DNA of 64,000 bases from Girardinichthys multiradiatus. Lineage: Eukaryota > Chordata > Actinopteri > Cyprinodontiformes > Goodeidae. Under the pieces are notes generated by a model, which worked only from the letters and a program-made list of their open reading frames with translations, had not been told where the DNA came from and did not search any database. Below, piece by piece: positions 10,796 through 24,290 of the stretch. Position 1 is the stretch's first letter, and every line of letters starts with the position of its first letter. The stretch lies in assembly GCF_021462225.1 (NCBI RefSeq), contig NC_061816.1, positions 11,371,390 through 11,435,389 of the forward strand, given 5' to 3'. Both the position numbers and the translations under genes were made by a program.

Positions 10796-13700
10796 GGGAC
10801 ATGGTGATGAAGGAAAATGAAAGCAAAGAGTCAGGAAGAAGTGGGTTAATTGTAATAGATATTTAGTCATGCAACCCTACTTGGCACCTATCGGTTAACT
10901 GCTTACCAATCATTTGCAACTTGTCTGTCACTGTTTCTGTTTTCCACCAAGTACCCAAAATGCACCACATAAGCCTTTTAAAAGTAGTGAAAGGTTTTCT
11001 CAACTACTTCCTTTTTTACAACTAATTGAAGTCTCAGCCAGTGCTTATTGAAGCAGTGTGTTCCCAGCTGGTTTGTCTGATAAGTCTTAACCAACTCTGA
11101 TGATATGACAAGGCAATTTGACTAGTACTTTTCTCTTCCTTCAAAATAAGAGCCTCAAGCTTCGAAACAACAGATTATTATGTCAAAGCACCGACCTTCA
11201 TATGCTATGCTCAGAATGGCTTACACTTTATTGGACAAAGTTATGATGACACCTAGATTGGCCTTTGATGATAAATATTGTGGTGATTTAATCTTGTAAA
11301 ATCTCTACACCCCTAGTCACTTATCCTAATTGCAATGAATACCAAAAAGTACTGTGATAACATTTTAAATACTTGAGGGTGAGCCACTGCTGGAGGTAAA
11401 GAGGAGAGGCAGAAGGACAGAGATAGATCTGGTAGTAAGAAAACCATCTACATAACAGTATTTACTGAAAATGTCTGACATAAATTATTGCTATAATGGC
11501 CTGATAACTGATATTTACCGATATTTTCACACTGTAAAAAATGACCCCCTCGCTGTCATTGCCTCTCTGCTTCAGTTAAACACCCACAATCCTGCCCTGC
11601 ATTTCTGTCACATGACCAAATACCACATGGCCAGCTTCCTCCCACGCCCCCTCCTGAAACACACAAACAGGAACAAGATGGAAATAAACATTGGCTTTTA
11701 ATATTGGTTCAGTTGTACTCCAACCATGACCGACATAGGGTGATACCGAGGTCAATGCCGATATATACCTAAATCCCAGGATTTAATACCACACAAACTA
11801 CAATAAATCCAAATGACACCATTAGGGACCAGATGATAGCACCATTTTCCTCTTGCGCTCGGTTTAAACTCATTGTGCATGTCAATGCAGCAGTGCCACA
11901 TTACCAGATATCATTAGGATGTCTGTGTAATGTAGGCAGCTCTAATGTGTCTGAATGAGAGCCAGGAAGTAAGAGCACATCAGAGGTGCTGCTCTGTGCA
12001 CCAAAGAGGCTCTGTGCTTGTGTGTGTGTGCTGTGTGTTTACAACAGCATTATGGTAGTGTGCAGTTTTAGCATGATGTTAGGAGTGGAACACTCCCTCT
12101 TTGGATAGGAGTCTGTGTGAGCGACATGGGGGCCATTATGCAAAGAGATGCATAAAAGAGGCATTACTCCCAGCAAGAAGTAGGGACTCAGGTGGAAGAC
12201 CTTTTATGTGTTTCTTTATGTATTGCATGATGCAGCGCAATAAATCTTCTACGCATCATGTCGCTGAGTAAGAGGTTATACCAACAGATTGATGAGGACA
12301 GGAGGAAATGTAGGTTTGGATAGAATGATTGAAATTCTTTGTCCATTGATTGTATTACCATAATAGCCTGCAGCCATAGGTCTGGTTGATCTCCTTATTG
12401 ATGTTCACACGCACACACACACACTCAGACAAATTATGCATGTCTGTCATTTAGATGGTTTTCAAGCAGAAGCCCATTTCCCCTAAATTAGTCAGGTTCA
12501 GTGGCAAATCGTGTGCCTTGAAAATGCTGCTTTGGTTCACCAGGACACATACAGGCAAACACACAAAACAAGCCTCATTCTCTCCATGGCAACTGGTAAA
12601 ATGGCAACGTGAAATTCATCCTGGTTGGATAGAAAATCCAGCAGGAGAGAGATCTGAGGAGATGGTCATGGAGAGCAGAGACTGAGAAAGGTTAACTGCA
12701 CTTCATATGCAGAAAGTGAGTTCATGTCCTCATCCTGAACCTGATGACATCAGGTGTTAGTTTACTAGTGGAAAAGTTAATGTCTTCTGCAGACCGTGGT
12801 TAACAGAGAGCGAAAACACACAGATGATGGAGAATTTCCTATTTCTCATCAGCGTCATATGGTAAAACACTTTGAGTTCACCACATCTGTCTGCATGAAT
12901 TTCTCACAATCAGCAGATTTTAATAGCTTCTTATCATGGGAAAGAAACTGAGCTCAAATTCAAGAGCGATCTCCCTCTTCTCAACTGCATGATTGTGTCG
13001 AGTCACTGGATGTACTGCAGTTCACCAGCTGCCAGCTCTCTGACAGAATGCTTGGCATGTGTTCGAGTGTGAATGAGCAGAATGTCACTTTTCCATTTTT
13101 TCAAATTAGAAAAAGCTCGGGCTCGAAAGGACCAGATGACACGTGCTAAAGGTCCCAGCTTTGCCGGCACAGCTGTCTCATTCATCAGAAAGTATTGCCA
13201 GGGTTCAGGAAATGAATTTCTTGGAGCCCTTTTGGCTGTGCCGTAAATTTGATACGCTCGTATATACAATAAGCTGCGGATGAGAGTCCAAATGCTTTGA
13301 AACAATGCCTGAACAGAGCTTTTTACTCTCCGACTGAGATGCTAAGGCGTTTAACTGTCGTTTCTGCTCAAATGGCATAATTAGCCTCCTGTACTGCCAT
13401 CTATCCATCCATGCCTTTCCTCCTCGCTCCATCCATCTTGGATGCTAATTAAGCATGTATCCCAGTGTGGAGCCTCCGCCTGGCACCCCCCATGCCCGCC
13501 TCCTATTGGCAACCTCAGCACACACCCCACGCATCCGTCTGGCACCATGAGGCGCAAGCCATCCGATGTCAATCCACCCCCCTCCCTAAAGATTGCTGGG
13601 AAGGGATTTTGGAGACCCTTCATCATCATGTGAGAAGATGAAACAAACCAAGAAGAATAGAAGTGAGCTGGCACAGATGGGAAAACTAACAGGAGTTTAA

Positions 13701-13894
13701 ATATTTGGCTTGTGCACAGGGTGGGAAAACAACACAAGAACTTGTAGGCCACAGTTATGCTAAATACTACTGCCACTGTTTGAAACGTAGAAAAGCAAAC
13801 ACTTTGTTACAAACTAGTTGGATTTTTAACTGAATTTAAACCTAAAAATGTCAGACAAATCCAATACTGTGCCATCTTCATAGGAAGATTTTTT

Positions 13895-14030
13895 TTTCCA
13901 CTATTTTATCCTTCATTTATCCAGGTAAAAATGTCTTGAGACTAAAATCTCTTTTTGAACAGTCAGAACACAGAAGGCAGTAACCATAACGATATCTATT
14001 ACAAAAGCCCAGAGGAGCTCCTTTACAGAC
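13895..14030. repeat. Interspersed repeat fragment (TTTATCCAGGTAAAA)
   Basis: CTTCATTTATCCAGGTAAAA followed by CTTGAGACTAAAATCTCTTT is a phrase common in teleost intergenic DNA. Class unresolved; no coding content. Confidence 0.3.
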
Positions 14031-14121
14031 CTCCGGCACATTGGACAGTCAGTGTTCAAGCCGACCCAGTTGAGAACCAACTTAAAGCATTTGCGACAGG
14101 TTCAATATGTTGTAATCTGTT

Positions 14122-14465
14122 TTAGAGCTGCAACTAACAATTATTTTTCTAATTGATTAATCTGTTGACAATTTTAATTAATAATTGTGTAGCAAAAGGT
14201 GCTTAATAGGATAATTGTTTACAGTTTAAACCATGTGAAGATGCAACTGTGCCACTGTTCTGGAAAAAGGGTTTTTCATCTTAAATGCAAAATGTACATA
14301 TTTTTTGTACAGTTTTGGCCTAATTTCTGCTCTGAATGGGTTATTCTTTCAGCAAATGTTATGTTTTAGAGTCTATTTACTCCAGTAACGATTATTAGTT
14401 GCTAAATTACTTAACGCTTATTTCAATAATTGATTAATCCGATTAGTTGTTTCAGCCTAAAGCTG
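14122..14465. mobile_element. hAT-like MITE (TAGAGCTGCAACTAA ends)
   Basis: The left end TTTAGAGCTGCAACTAACAA and right end GATTAGTTGTTTCAGCCTAA form short imperfect inverted repeats, with internal ATTGATTAATC motifs on both sides. This is the signature of a very common fish nonautonomous hAT-like element of about 350 bp. No coding capacity. Confidence 0.6.
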
Positions 14466-14516
14466 TTTACCTAAATAGTTTTGTCAACTGTGTCAGAATT
14501 TGCTGCATTGATAATA

Positions 14517-14565
14517 ATAATCACCTCTTCAACAGCAGTTATTGTGCTGTTGAAGAGGTGATTAT
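14517..14565. repeat. Perfect 21-bp inverted repeat, 7-nt loop
   Basis: The left arm ATAATCACCTCTTCAACAGCA (14517-14537) and the right arm at 14545-14565 are exact reverse complements around the loop GTTATTG. It lies about 50 bp past the MITE end. Transcribed on either strand it would form a stable hairpin. Confidence 0.85.
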
Positions 14566-16099
14566 GCTTTCCTAGTTTTGTATTGTCTTGCTCTTCTTAA
14601 CACCCAAAAAAAGCTGGGTTATAAACGATTTATGTTCTAGTGAGGTAGCTTGTTGCCACAGAAACCGACTAAAAATCAAGTTTTCCTCCAAAAGGTCAAA
14701 GTGTCGCTCTCATGTTAGTCAAGTCTAGCATGTTGGCATACAAGATTATGTGGAATTAGGAGACTGTAAGTGTGTATCTCAAACAGGAGGCTTACTTGCC
14801 CTCCAGTGTGCACTAAACACTCCCACACCTGGACCCAGCTCACTCAGAGCTCGTTAACAGCGGATGGTAAACAAACACACATCCACACACACAAGGGGAG
14901 CGAGGGTTACACACCCTGTGAGCGGAATGCAGTCTATTTTGGTAATGGGCCAATCTGCTGGTAATTGTCCTCATCGTTAGTGTTTGTTTAGGTCTAAACT
15001 CCTGACCTCAAGAAAGATTTTCACATTTTATAGTAGTTGGGCTCAGAATCTGGCGAGCTGTGTGTCCATGTGTGTATTGGGGTTTATTCTCTACATGCAA
15101 GTATTGAAATGGAGAAATGTAAACTCTCATTAATGGCTCCATAAACTCTGCTCTCTGTGTCTGAAATAGTTTATTTCTGGTCAAAGCTGTTTAGGAGAAA
15201 ATGTTGTTTTTTTTTCCCCCGTGGAAGAGTTGATCACATTGTTTGAGAGTGGACAAACAAACAGGGAAGACCGTTGCTGTGCAGCCAAAGAAAACATTTG
15301 ATTTATTTAAGCAACCATTTGAAATAACATCCTTGAACTGAGCTATTTATCTCTCTATCCAGTCTGAACCCTGAGCGGATAAAACATCTGTGCTCTCATG
15401 GGGTTACTCTGATTGTTTGCAGCTTATGATACAACCTTAGTCATTCCAACAGGGAGCATGCCCGGGTCTCATGAATCTGCATGTGTGAGTGTGTGGCCAT
15501 GGCAGTGGCCATGGGGTGCTGTTTATTTGCTGGGTTTGTCTGCCTGTTCCTGTCTTTCTCTGTAGATCTGTTTGCCTCCCTACTGTTTGCTGTAATAACA
15601 TCCCAAAACGCCTGCGAGAGCATGTAGCTGCATGTGCACGGCTTGTTCCACACTTCCTTCTTGTTGTTGGAGCCCTAGTAGGTTTGTCATGTTGCGTGTG
15701 AACGAGACACTGAAGGAGTTTCAGTTTATTCTTAACAAAAGCGTGATTTAATGGTTGTGTGTGCTTTAAACTTCAGCTCACAGAGATATTCTGCTAGACA
15801 GATGCTTGCCCTCCAGAGCTGTCAAATCCTCCTTGTTTTTGCTCTGAGAGAGCATCATAAGGCTAAACAGGCGGTCGTCTCCTCATTTCAGTCACAGATT
15901 TGAATATGTGTGGGTCATCACCACCAGCAGTCTAATATAGTGGATCCACTACCCTCAAGCTCCCAGAATATCTTTAGCTTGATCGGTTTGACCCACAGAT
16001 ACTTTGATGCAAGTCCAGCTTTAGTAACTCTGAGCTACAGCAGGTCAATTCATTCATACAAATATAAAATATTTTCTGCCTGTTTTTCAGTCTCGTTTT

Positions 16100-16605
16100 T
16101 ACTGCCTTGAAAAAGTATTAGTAACTGATGAAGTTTCTCACGTTGCCCCCTCTTACAACCACTAAACCTCAGTGTCCTTTACTGGGATTTAACATAGTAG
16201 ACCAACACAAAGTAGAAGATAATTGTCAAGAGGAAGGAAAAACAAACTAACAAACAGAAGGCTTTATGTTTAGGGTCGCTGACTCAGTGGAAGGGGAACC
16301 TTTGCCCCCGTCTCAAATCTCTTGGCAGCCTCTAACAGGGTTTATTCCCAGTATCTAGGTACATCTACCCATCAACTCTGACCAGCTTCCATGTAGAAAA
16401 CATTGTCCCTGACCTGTCTGGTGTGTTCCCTGGTCTTAATGATACTGTTTATTCTGAAATGTTCTATAACAACTGTCTGAAACCAGAACAGATGAATTTA
16501 CACTGAAATTAATGCACTACTTTGTGTGTTTTTAACACATACAATCCAAATCAAATACGTTACAGTTTATGATTAAAATGTGAAAGTTCAAGGTGGTTGA
16601 ATACA
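16100..16605 (-). mobile_element. Decayed Tc1-like element (CCTTGAAAAAGTATTA end)
   Basis: The left terminus TGCCTTGAAAAAGTATTAGT and the inner phrase TAGACCAACACAAAGTAGA match the family of the 1-297 relic. Antisense transposase remnants include CATCAACTCTGACCAGCTTC near 16370 and CCTGACCTGTCTGGTGTGTT near 16409. The right terminus is near 16585-16605 (GTTCAAGGTGGTTGAATAC). Large internal deletions. Confidence 0.7.
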
Positions 16606-17859
16606 AGCCACTTCGGTTTGGTTGCAGTGATTTTAAAATCTACAAAGTTTTCTTAGATAAAACCTCAAACATGTTCTCAAGTTATGGACTGCAGAGCATA
16701 ATCTCTACCTCAAGGACAACTCTCTTCAGCTCCTTCTGGCTTGGAACAATGGATCTTCCTTTTGCAGGATGCTCCACTTGCAGATGTTTGCCAGGCCACA
16801 GGCCTTTTGGCCCATGAGGTTTTCTTTGCCTCAAAGCTTACTGCTGGCAGAGCTTTTCTTTATAAAGCACAGCCAGATGAGAAAATCCCAGATTTGTCTA
16901 ACAATTGCTTTCCTCCTTTGTGATGAAGACGCCTGTTTATTGTTCCAGCCACCCAATTTAAGCATCAGTTTGAGGAAATATCAAAGGCAACATTTGGATT
17001 TTCTGCTATGAAAAATGGTCAGACAGGAGTTACATTAGTATTTTTAAATGTTAAATAGAAGTTCAAAGAGTTGATGAGAAAAGGCTTCTGTTCCTTTACA
17101 TTCGGATGTCGTAAAAATATGTGGAAAACTTTGAGGCATACCAAACTGATGGGGTTGAAAGATGGAAGTGCAACCTTCACATACATTCATATGTAGCAGA
17201 GCAAAGCGAAATCTGAGGAGAGAACAAGCAGGACTAAGGAGGTGAATGGGGAGATTTATATCAACTTGCAGAAAGATCACACTCTGCAGTTTGCCTGTAG
17301 GCCGGAGACAAGCTGTGGGAATAAAGACAGACACCAAATAAGTCCTTAAAGGCCATTGTTGGCCCAGATGGAGAAGAGTGGAGGGGGGGAGGGAGATCAA
17401 CTGGGTGTTGCACAGCATCAGAATGAAGTGACTTAAAACAAGGGAGGAGAATACAAAGCCTCTGGGCTGAGCTGGAGATGCAAGGACAGAGAGGAGGAGT
17501 CCGTGGTTGGAATCCCTCATTGTGACTTTGCAAAAAGTGGAGAGGGAAGAAGGTGATGTCTGTGTGTGGGAAAACTATTAATATCGGTTGGTAGAAACGT
17601 AAAGCTGCGATGTTCATGCTGGTCTTTGTCTAACAGGAGCGAGCTTAGCTAAAGCCTCAATGAAACTTTCCATCAAAAAATAACAACCAGCAAAGAGCAA
17701 AACAACAGCAAAAGCAGGGACTTGCAGGATAAATAATATGGAAGTGATATTTTGACCTATTAACATGAATCTGCTATGAGCCTGCTTCTGATCGCGAGTT
17801 TGGGTTTGGTGTTTCTGGTTGGAAAAGAAATAGTTTGGTCTAAAAAGCTAATATATAAT

Positions 17860-18545
17860 ATACACCTGAAAACTTCTGGTACCAAGCTTGATCCCTATGC
17901 TGGTGGGACCCAGGGATGCCCCTGGTCTCTGAGTCTGATTGTGGTGTTCATGGTTCAACGGGGTCTGGGCGACCTCAGGGTCATTGCCTTTTCTGATATC
18001 TTGTGGTTCTGTCTGTATCTTGAAGCCATAGCTTTTGGCATGCACTGGATCGATTTGCCATATTTAGGATCAACTCCTGTTAGTCTCACGTTCTCAACGT
18101 GAAAAGATGGATCTCTACCTCCAAGGATGGAAGTCAGCCTGCGTCTCCACTGGAGGAGTATCTTGTTGAGGGGTTTTGGTAGGATTGAGCAAAAAAAAAT
18201 GTGTCGAGGGATTTAAGGCCTTGTTTGCAGTAATGTGGGTGATGCTCCAGTCTGAGCCTAAAAACAAGGCTACTTTCCAACCCTCACCTATGGTCCTGAG
18301 ATAAAGATTGCAGTAGAGTTGCTGCTCCTCCAGGCTCATCTCACTGGAAGGACAGCCTGTGGTAGACTGAGAACTTGTTTGAAGGACTACATGTCCTTTC
18401 TGGCTCGAGAAAACCTTGGGATCATCTAGAATAAGCAGGATGTCTCTGGGATGAAGGATATCCAGGTTTTCCTTTAGGAGCCGTTCCCTTTGTGGCCCAA
18501 TTTCAGATAAGAAGACGACATTGGATGGATGGTTGGAAAATGCAT
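17860..18545 (+). mobile_element. LINE reverse-transcriptase 3' relic with GGAT tail
   Basis: GACCCAGGGATGCCCCTGGT (QGCPLSP-like RT motif), CTTTTCTGATATCTTGTGGT (a degraded F-ADD-like catalytic box), CCAACCCTCACCTATGGTCC (TYG-like) and GGACTACATGTCCTTTCTGG follow the order of the RT and C-terminal region of a common fish non-LTR element. It ends in GGATGGATGG at 18523, the usual tail. The catalytic YADD/FADD Asp pair is disrupted. The open frame at 17776-18102 is part of this relic. The clade (L2/Rex1/RTE-like) is not resolved. Confidence 0.65.
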
Positions 18546-19384
18546 TAAATAAGACTAAAACCAGTCTTCATTGCCTTTGTCTGTAATTTTATCGATTTAC
18601 TCTGAAGTATTGATGCTTTTGTCCATTTATAATTGAGCATGTAGGTTTACAAAAGGAAAAGATAGAACTGCATGAGTGCTTTGGGACATTTCATGGCATA
18701 TTTTGTCTCTTTATTCTGCTGTGGAAGGAGTCATGAATTGAATCAATTGACGTATTTCCAGCTGACAAAAGCTCCTGTTTTCTCTCAAAGATGAAACCTG
18801 GCACGCTGGCATGGGTTTTTAAAGGCGTTTGATGGGCAAACAGTACCCAAATGGTATGAGGCAATTTCACTTGCTTTTTAGAATAAATCAATTTGTTTAG
18901 AGAATATTCATGAGCAATCATTTCCAGATAATGCCTTAACCCAGGAATGTTTCAAGGTATTGGTGCAAGACGCAATTACATTTGCAATGCAGAATGAGGA
19001 ATTATCTCACCTGAATGAAAAAGAATTAAATGAAGTCTGAATACCAGAATAAATACCTAATGTGAAGGGATAATCTCTGCAGCAAGACTTTCACTTCATA
19101 ATTATCATCCCCACCAACATTTTCCAGTAGCTGATCACACAGTAGCTTTCTGGGTTATTCTGGGGAGCATGATCTAAACACTAACTTGTGGCTTTCCTGT
19201 GCAATTTTATAGACCAGAATAGCAGTATAGGGACTGGGAGTCTTTAATCAGAACAGGGCTCAGGTTTTGAGCTGGGCCAAGTGGAGAAAGTGCAGGAGAG
19301 ACTGTTCAACTGTACGAAAGCAATCTGGGGCCTAGAATCAGAAGACTACATTTTGTGTAATTGGTGAATTGAGGGGTTTCCTCT

Positions 19385-19405
19385 AAAAAAAAAAAAAAAA
19401 AAAAA
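19385..19405. repeat. Poly(A) tract, 21 bp
   Basis: An uninterrupted run of 21 A. No recognisable retrogene upstream of it. Confidence 0.95.
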
Positions 19406-19492
19406 TGATTTGGCTGCAGCCTCATGCAGTGAAATGAACTTTGAAAGCAGCTTCAGTTTGGTCAGAGCTGTGGTTTGAAGCCCTTTTCATCA

Positions 19493-19496
<4 letters not shown>

Positions 19497-19526
<30 letters not shown>
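19497..19526. repeat. (TG)15 microsatellite
   Basis: Fifteen perfect TG units followed by AGTGCGTG. Likely polymorphic. Confidence 0.97.
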
Positions 19527-19528
<2 letters not shown>

Positions 19529-20271
19529 TGCGTGTTGACTTCTACTGCTGTGTTAAGGATGTGTTTATATGTGTTTGAGGCGTACCACCTCGTAAAAAGT
19601 CTTGTTATAACAGAACAATAGAGCTAAATATGTGCATGATGGCTTTCGTTTACTGTGTTCAATTATATACTAAACTTACTTGTGTGTTCCTACATGACTG
19701 CACCACACCAACTATTGGTTTTAAAAACCCTGATTACTTCTGCCTCAATCAGAGAAACATCCCCAGAGCAGCTGCTGCCTCTCTCTTCCCCACCTTCAGT
19801 ATGCATAAACTAGCATCATCCCACTCACTGTGGAAAATTGACATTTTCAACTTTATTTTAGACAAAGCTGATAATTGAGTTGCAGAGAGTGGAGCAGACA
19901 AGGGATTTAGAGACGTCACATATGCGAGTTTGCATGCAGTTATGTTCTTGTTACTTCCATATATCTTTGACTTTAGCTTCATCACAAACAGTATTTGGCT
20001 CCAACCTGCAGAAGATCAATATTTTATTGCTTTTGCTAGAGCTGATAGTAGGGCATTCAACTGAAAAATTGGCACAATACAAAAACCAACTGTGATTTGT
20101 GTGACCATCCCTGCCGATCGTAGATGAAGTCAATAAATATGCACGGCTACAGCAGGATTTAGTAAATTCACAGGAAAAATATTATTTCCCCAGTTGACTG
20201 GGTGTTTAAATGTTTTTGGTGCCATTTTTTGTTATCAAAAGAAATCAAACGAAAGAGAAGCCTCTGAGCCC

Positions 20272-20290
20272 GGGGTGGGCGGGCCAATGT
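20272..20290 (+). promoter_or_regulatory. GC-box plus CCAAT-like cluster
   Basis: GGGGTGGGCGGGCCAATGTG combines an Sp/KLF-like GGGCGGG with CCAAT in a locally GC-rich patch. No transcript start or downstream ORF is evident, so function is speculative. Confidence 0.2.
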
Positions 20291-21680
20291 GTGTTTTTGA
20301 TTGACAGTCAACCCAGCAGGGGAGCCGAGGCACAACAACGACCTAAATGCCACTTACAAGCTGAAGACAAAGGAAAATCTGTTAGCATCAGTACTGAATA
20401 TTAACATTCACACAAAACCAATGTCACCAGCTCATTTTTCCTACGGTTGCTGACTATTTGCATCAACATGGGGCTCAGGTGCAAGATAACACGCGCCCAT
20501 CCGTGTGAATGAACAGCAGACATGACAACCCTGATTTGGATTATTGTTTAAATGTTGAGGGTAATTTTGGGTGTGTGAGTGTTTTGGTTAATTAGAGTGT
20601 TTTGTGGCTCGTCGCCAGCATCAGAATCGTTGACAGAACGATGATATTTACTGCTTCATCCTAAATGAAATGTTTGTTTTGGCAGGAAGCCATGGTATAG
20701 GCTCTATCTATGTAGGCAGTGCTTCAGCCGCACATGAACTGGATAAAGGAAGTACTGCCATAAAACCTAGGGAAATAGACTTGCCTGCTTCATTTATTTA
20801 AACAGTTTCTATCTCATCCTACTAAAATGATGTTAAAACCATAGAAACGTACAAAGTTATGACAAATATTTACATGCAGAGTATAAAATGAGCATATTTT
20901 CTCCCCTCCCTGTCTGACATTGAATATGGCTTGTCATGTTTAGCATAACCACACCGTTACCATGTCGTGTCTAACTGTAGCTCTGCACTACTGTCTTCAT
21001 ATTTGAAGAACCATAATGTTCTAACCTCTACGCCGCCACGTGCATTGTCTTCTGTCTGTCTAAGCAGGTCTACAAGACAGCAGGACGGGCCTGCCAGCGC
21101 CTCGCCTCTGCGGGTACCTGAATCCTTTGTGAGTCAACCTGAACATGTCAGATTAAAGTAATGATGGCCTGTCACTGACATGAAAAGGTAAACAAACTAT
21201 ACATCATTATCTCACTATAGGACTGTGGGCGCAAAGAAAAAAAATCATTTGGGGACTAGCTTTAGGCCATGATGCACCCTGCACAGTTTACCACACATGT
21301 ATGCGTGCATGTGTATGCCATATATCACGGTGATAGGCGGGTGCGTGTTTACTTAATGATGTGGGGGTTTATTTATGAAGTGATGGCCGACATGTGGGGG
21401 GAGGGAGAGATGAGGGAGAGATTGAGACAGCCTGAGGATGTGACATTAAAATATCATCAAGGTGATGGATGTCCATGTACAAAACAGAGAGAAGTACAAA
21501 AAAACCATCTGCGTGGCAGATGATGAGTTGAATCTGGAGTTGTGTGAGCGGAGCGCTGCGTGCATGTCCTCTAATGACTGAATGTGTCTGTGTAAATGCA
21601 GTTTTCAGTGGCTTCTCTGTGCATTTAAGGGGGTGTATATGCAACTACTGTTGGTTATGATGGAAATGGTAATGTCTGGA

Positions 21681-21720
21681 TGACTGGTAATGCCAGTCAT
21701 TCAGTTTAAAAAACTGAATG
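21681..21720. repeat. Two overlapping hairpins
   Basis: TGACTGG...CCAGTCA (7-bp arms, 21681-21687 and 21693-21699) overlaps a second 10-bp perfect stem CATTCAGTTT/AAACTGAATG (21698-21707 and 21711-21720, 3-nt loop). The two folds share bases and would compete. Confidence 0.75.
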
Positions 21721-21805
21721 TTTTAGCAAAAATATTTTATTGCTAAGATTTAATCACTATGAAGTCATTTTATTCGGCCTGTACATCAATGATGTCCAGT
21801 AGCAG

Positions 21806-21819
21806 CCACTAGAGGGCAA
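21806..21819 (+). promoter_or_regulatory. Candidate CTCF-like site
   Basis: CCACTAGAGGGCAA fits 13 of 14 positions of the commonly used core CCASYAGRKGGCRS. It is preceded by GCAG. A single motif match in 64 kb can arise by chance. Confidence 0.3.
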
Positions 21820-24039
21820 ACAGTTGGACCAGTACCAAAAATACAGCTGGCAATCAGGATTTTGCCACCTTAGTGTAACGATTCCTTAAGTAGTGGTGAA
21901 GAAAAACATTTAGCACAGTTATGGATCTTGGAATAGCATTCTTCAGTTCACCTAAACAATTATTCTCCACCAAAATCTCCTCCAGTCTTATGGTTGATGA
22001 TTGTGTAGGTTTGCAGTACAATCACAGAGGATATTCAAAATGTTAACATTTCCAAAAAACAATAAACAAAAACCTGTCGTCTACAATTTCTGGCACCCGG
22101 TTGAAGACATGGAGGAAAGATAAAATTGCTTCTTCATCCAGCCTCGTTTCATTTTTAATCTAACTAAAAACTATTGTGTAGCCATTTCCTGACCTATGAA
22201 GATCCTTCCTGGGGAGGCATCTTCTCCCATCTTAATGATTTTCAACAGTAGCTAGCGATTATATAAATAGTGTGATGCAGTGAAACTGTGGTATTTTTCC
22301 TCATACTTGTACCGTGAAAACTGGGGCCATTTATATGTTTGTGTTTTCTCTTTAGGGTCCAAAACTAAAACTGGGCCCTATAATAAGTTCTGCCTCCTAA
22401 CACTGATTGGGCCCCTCCTGCAGCAGTGCTCCTGATCCAGGGACACAGTCCAGAATATAGTTAACAAAAATCCAAGTGCTGCAAACTTTGTGAAAATATT
22501 TAACCAGGATTTTAAATGGGTGACATCGACCCAGCTCCAATAAAAGCTAAATGTTGATTCTGTCACAGAAACTTCACTTTATAATTGTAACTTCAACAAA
22601 TTTTACGTAAGTCTTGTCACTACAGACTGCTGGGTTTACCTACTTTTAGGAGGTCTGTTCTTCATTTATTAATGTTTCCACTAAGGTTTAGCTTATTTTA
22701 TGAACGCATTTCAAAAGTAGCAAACACTGATATCCAGCATAAGTGGACCGCTTGAATATTGTGTTGGTAAACATAAATACCAACTACTGCTGTCAAGTAC
22801 ATTTTAATTAACAGGTAAAGGAACTGGGGGGGTGTTTAACACACTCCAATTACTAAACAAAGAAGAAGTACTACCTTCTTCTCAGGACCAGCTTCTAGAG
22901 TAAAGTTTTACCCGTTTTGTCCATCTTGGTCCTGGTTCCCAGCAGTGAACACTGACCCAAAACATAAATGGATTGTTACTCATTTTAATGCATGAAATAT
23001 AATCTTGGTAACCTATGTATTGATGCCTTTATTCTAGTTCTACCACAATGTTGAAGCACAATCTAAAATCCAGTGTGCGTTCTACAAATGTGCAAAGGAA
23101 ACCACTGCATAATCAGAGAAGAAACTGTAGGAAAAAGCTGCCACAAAATCAGTTTCTGAAATAGTTCTTCCCAATTTATCTCGTGGAACAAAGGAGATTA
23201 AACTTGCCATGTACTTTACAGCTTTAATTGGCCATCAAGACATTACAGGAGCCTATCATTAGCATATAGAGAAAATAGACCCAGTGAGTGCGACACTGTG
23301 ATTGGCATAATTACAAGGATGACCTATCCACAGACAGGGAAACATGGCGGAAGGGTCAAATTAGAGACGGATAGGGATACAGATACACAGACGGAGTGAG
23401 GTTATAGGGAAGAAATGAAGGGGCATGAAGTCATTTCTGAGAACCGTGAAGCAGACACTTTCTAAGATCTGAAACGTCTCTCACAGGCTGCTAAATGAAG
23501 AGAGCACCCACAGTCTTTTATTCTCACTTTTGTAAGCTGCCCTTATCTTCTAACTCAGGAGAGCCAAAGTAGACATACTCATCTCTTTCAAACACATAAA
23601 ACACTCAGAGGAAGAATGGTACTCCTGGCCTTGTGTGCAGGGTTGGAAAACAGTTGTTTTACGTTTCAAGGCTGCAGATATAGGCGAGCATAAAAGAGCA
23701 GCGCTGCGTGCCGGAGGTGGCGGCGGAGGTGACTGCTAAAAGCCTGATCAAACAATGCTGATGCGAGTGCCTCGCTCAAGTGGTCTGCATTTACGCTTCA
23801 CTCGTACCACAGACAGAGTGAAAATAGGCAAAGGTGGAGGAATATCCTGCTGAATCAAACAGTGAGAGCGCTGGTAGCTCCCCTCTGTCAGCAGCACATG
23901 CACAAATGGACCGAGTTCTGCCCACTGTTCGCCTCTTACTGGTAGTTTATCTGTATAGCTTTATGTATTTAAAAAAATTACAGTTAGAATATATTAAGAT
24001 GAGAGGATTTGTCTGACAGGAAGAGAGGTAAAAAAGAGC

Positions 24040-24290
24040 CCCTAGGTTCAGGGTGTTCTTCCTGTCCTCTCAACCCCCAGCTGTTCACGGCGGATGGATG
24101 CACCTACCAAGTCTGGTTCTGCAGAAGGTTCCTTCCTGTTAAAGGAAGTGGTTCTTCTCCAATGTCCCCCCATGTTTACTCAGGGTAACAAATCGCTGTG
24201 AAGCCAATTAGCAACATATGATAAACTGAATTTGACTGGGTTGTTTATTATTGGACTGGACGTAATGAGATCTAAATCTGACTATATGAT
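24040..24290 (+). repeat. Teleost retroelement-tail repeat, copy 1
   Basis: TCTGGTTCTGCAGAAGGTTC, TTCCTGTTAAAGGAAG and GAATTTGACTGGGTTGTTTA parallel, in the same order, the copy at 26600-26975. This repeat is common in fish and often ends in a TTGAATTGAA tail. Class not resolved. Confidence 0.55.

Noticed and set aside
13381..13640. GC-rich block considered as an extra pard3b exon
   Set aside because: Minus-strand translation lacks Par3-like motifs, and splice sites with the required phase 0-0 were not found.
17044..17520. Minus-strand open frame of 158 codons
   Set aside because: No recognisable domain, no splice context, hydrophobic/Ser-rich composition expected of chance frames; length is within what 64 kb can produce.
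20967..21161. Possible plus-strand exon after a pyrimidine tract ending in AAGCAG
   Set aside because: No convincing donor and no partner exon; the frame is short and unrecognised.
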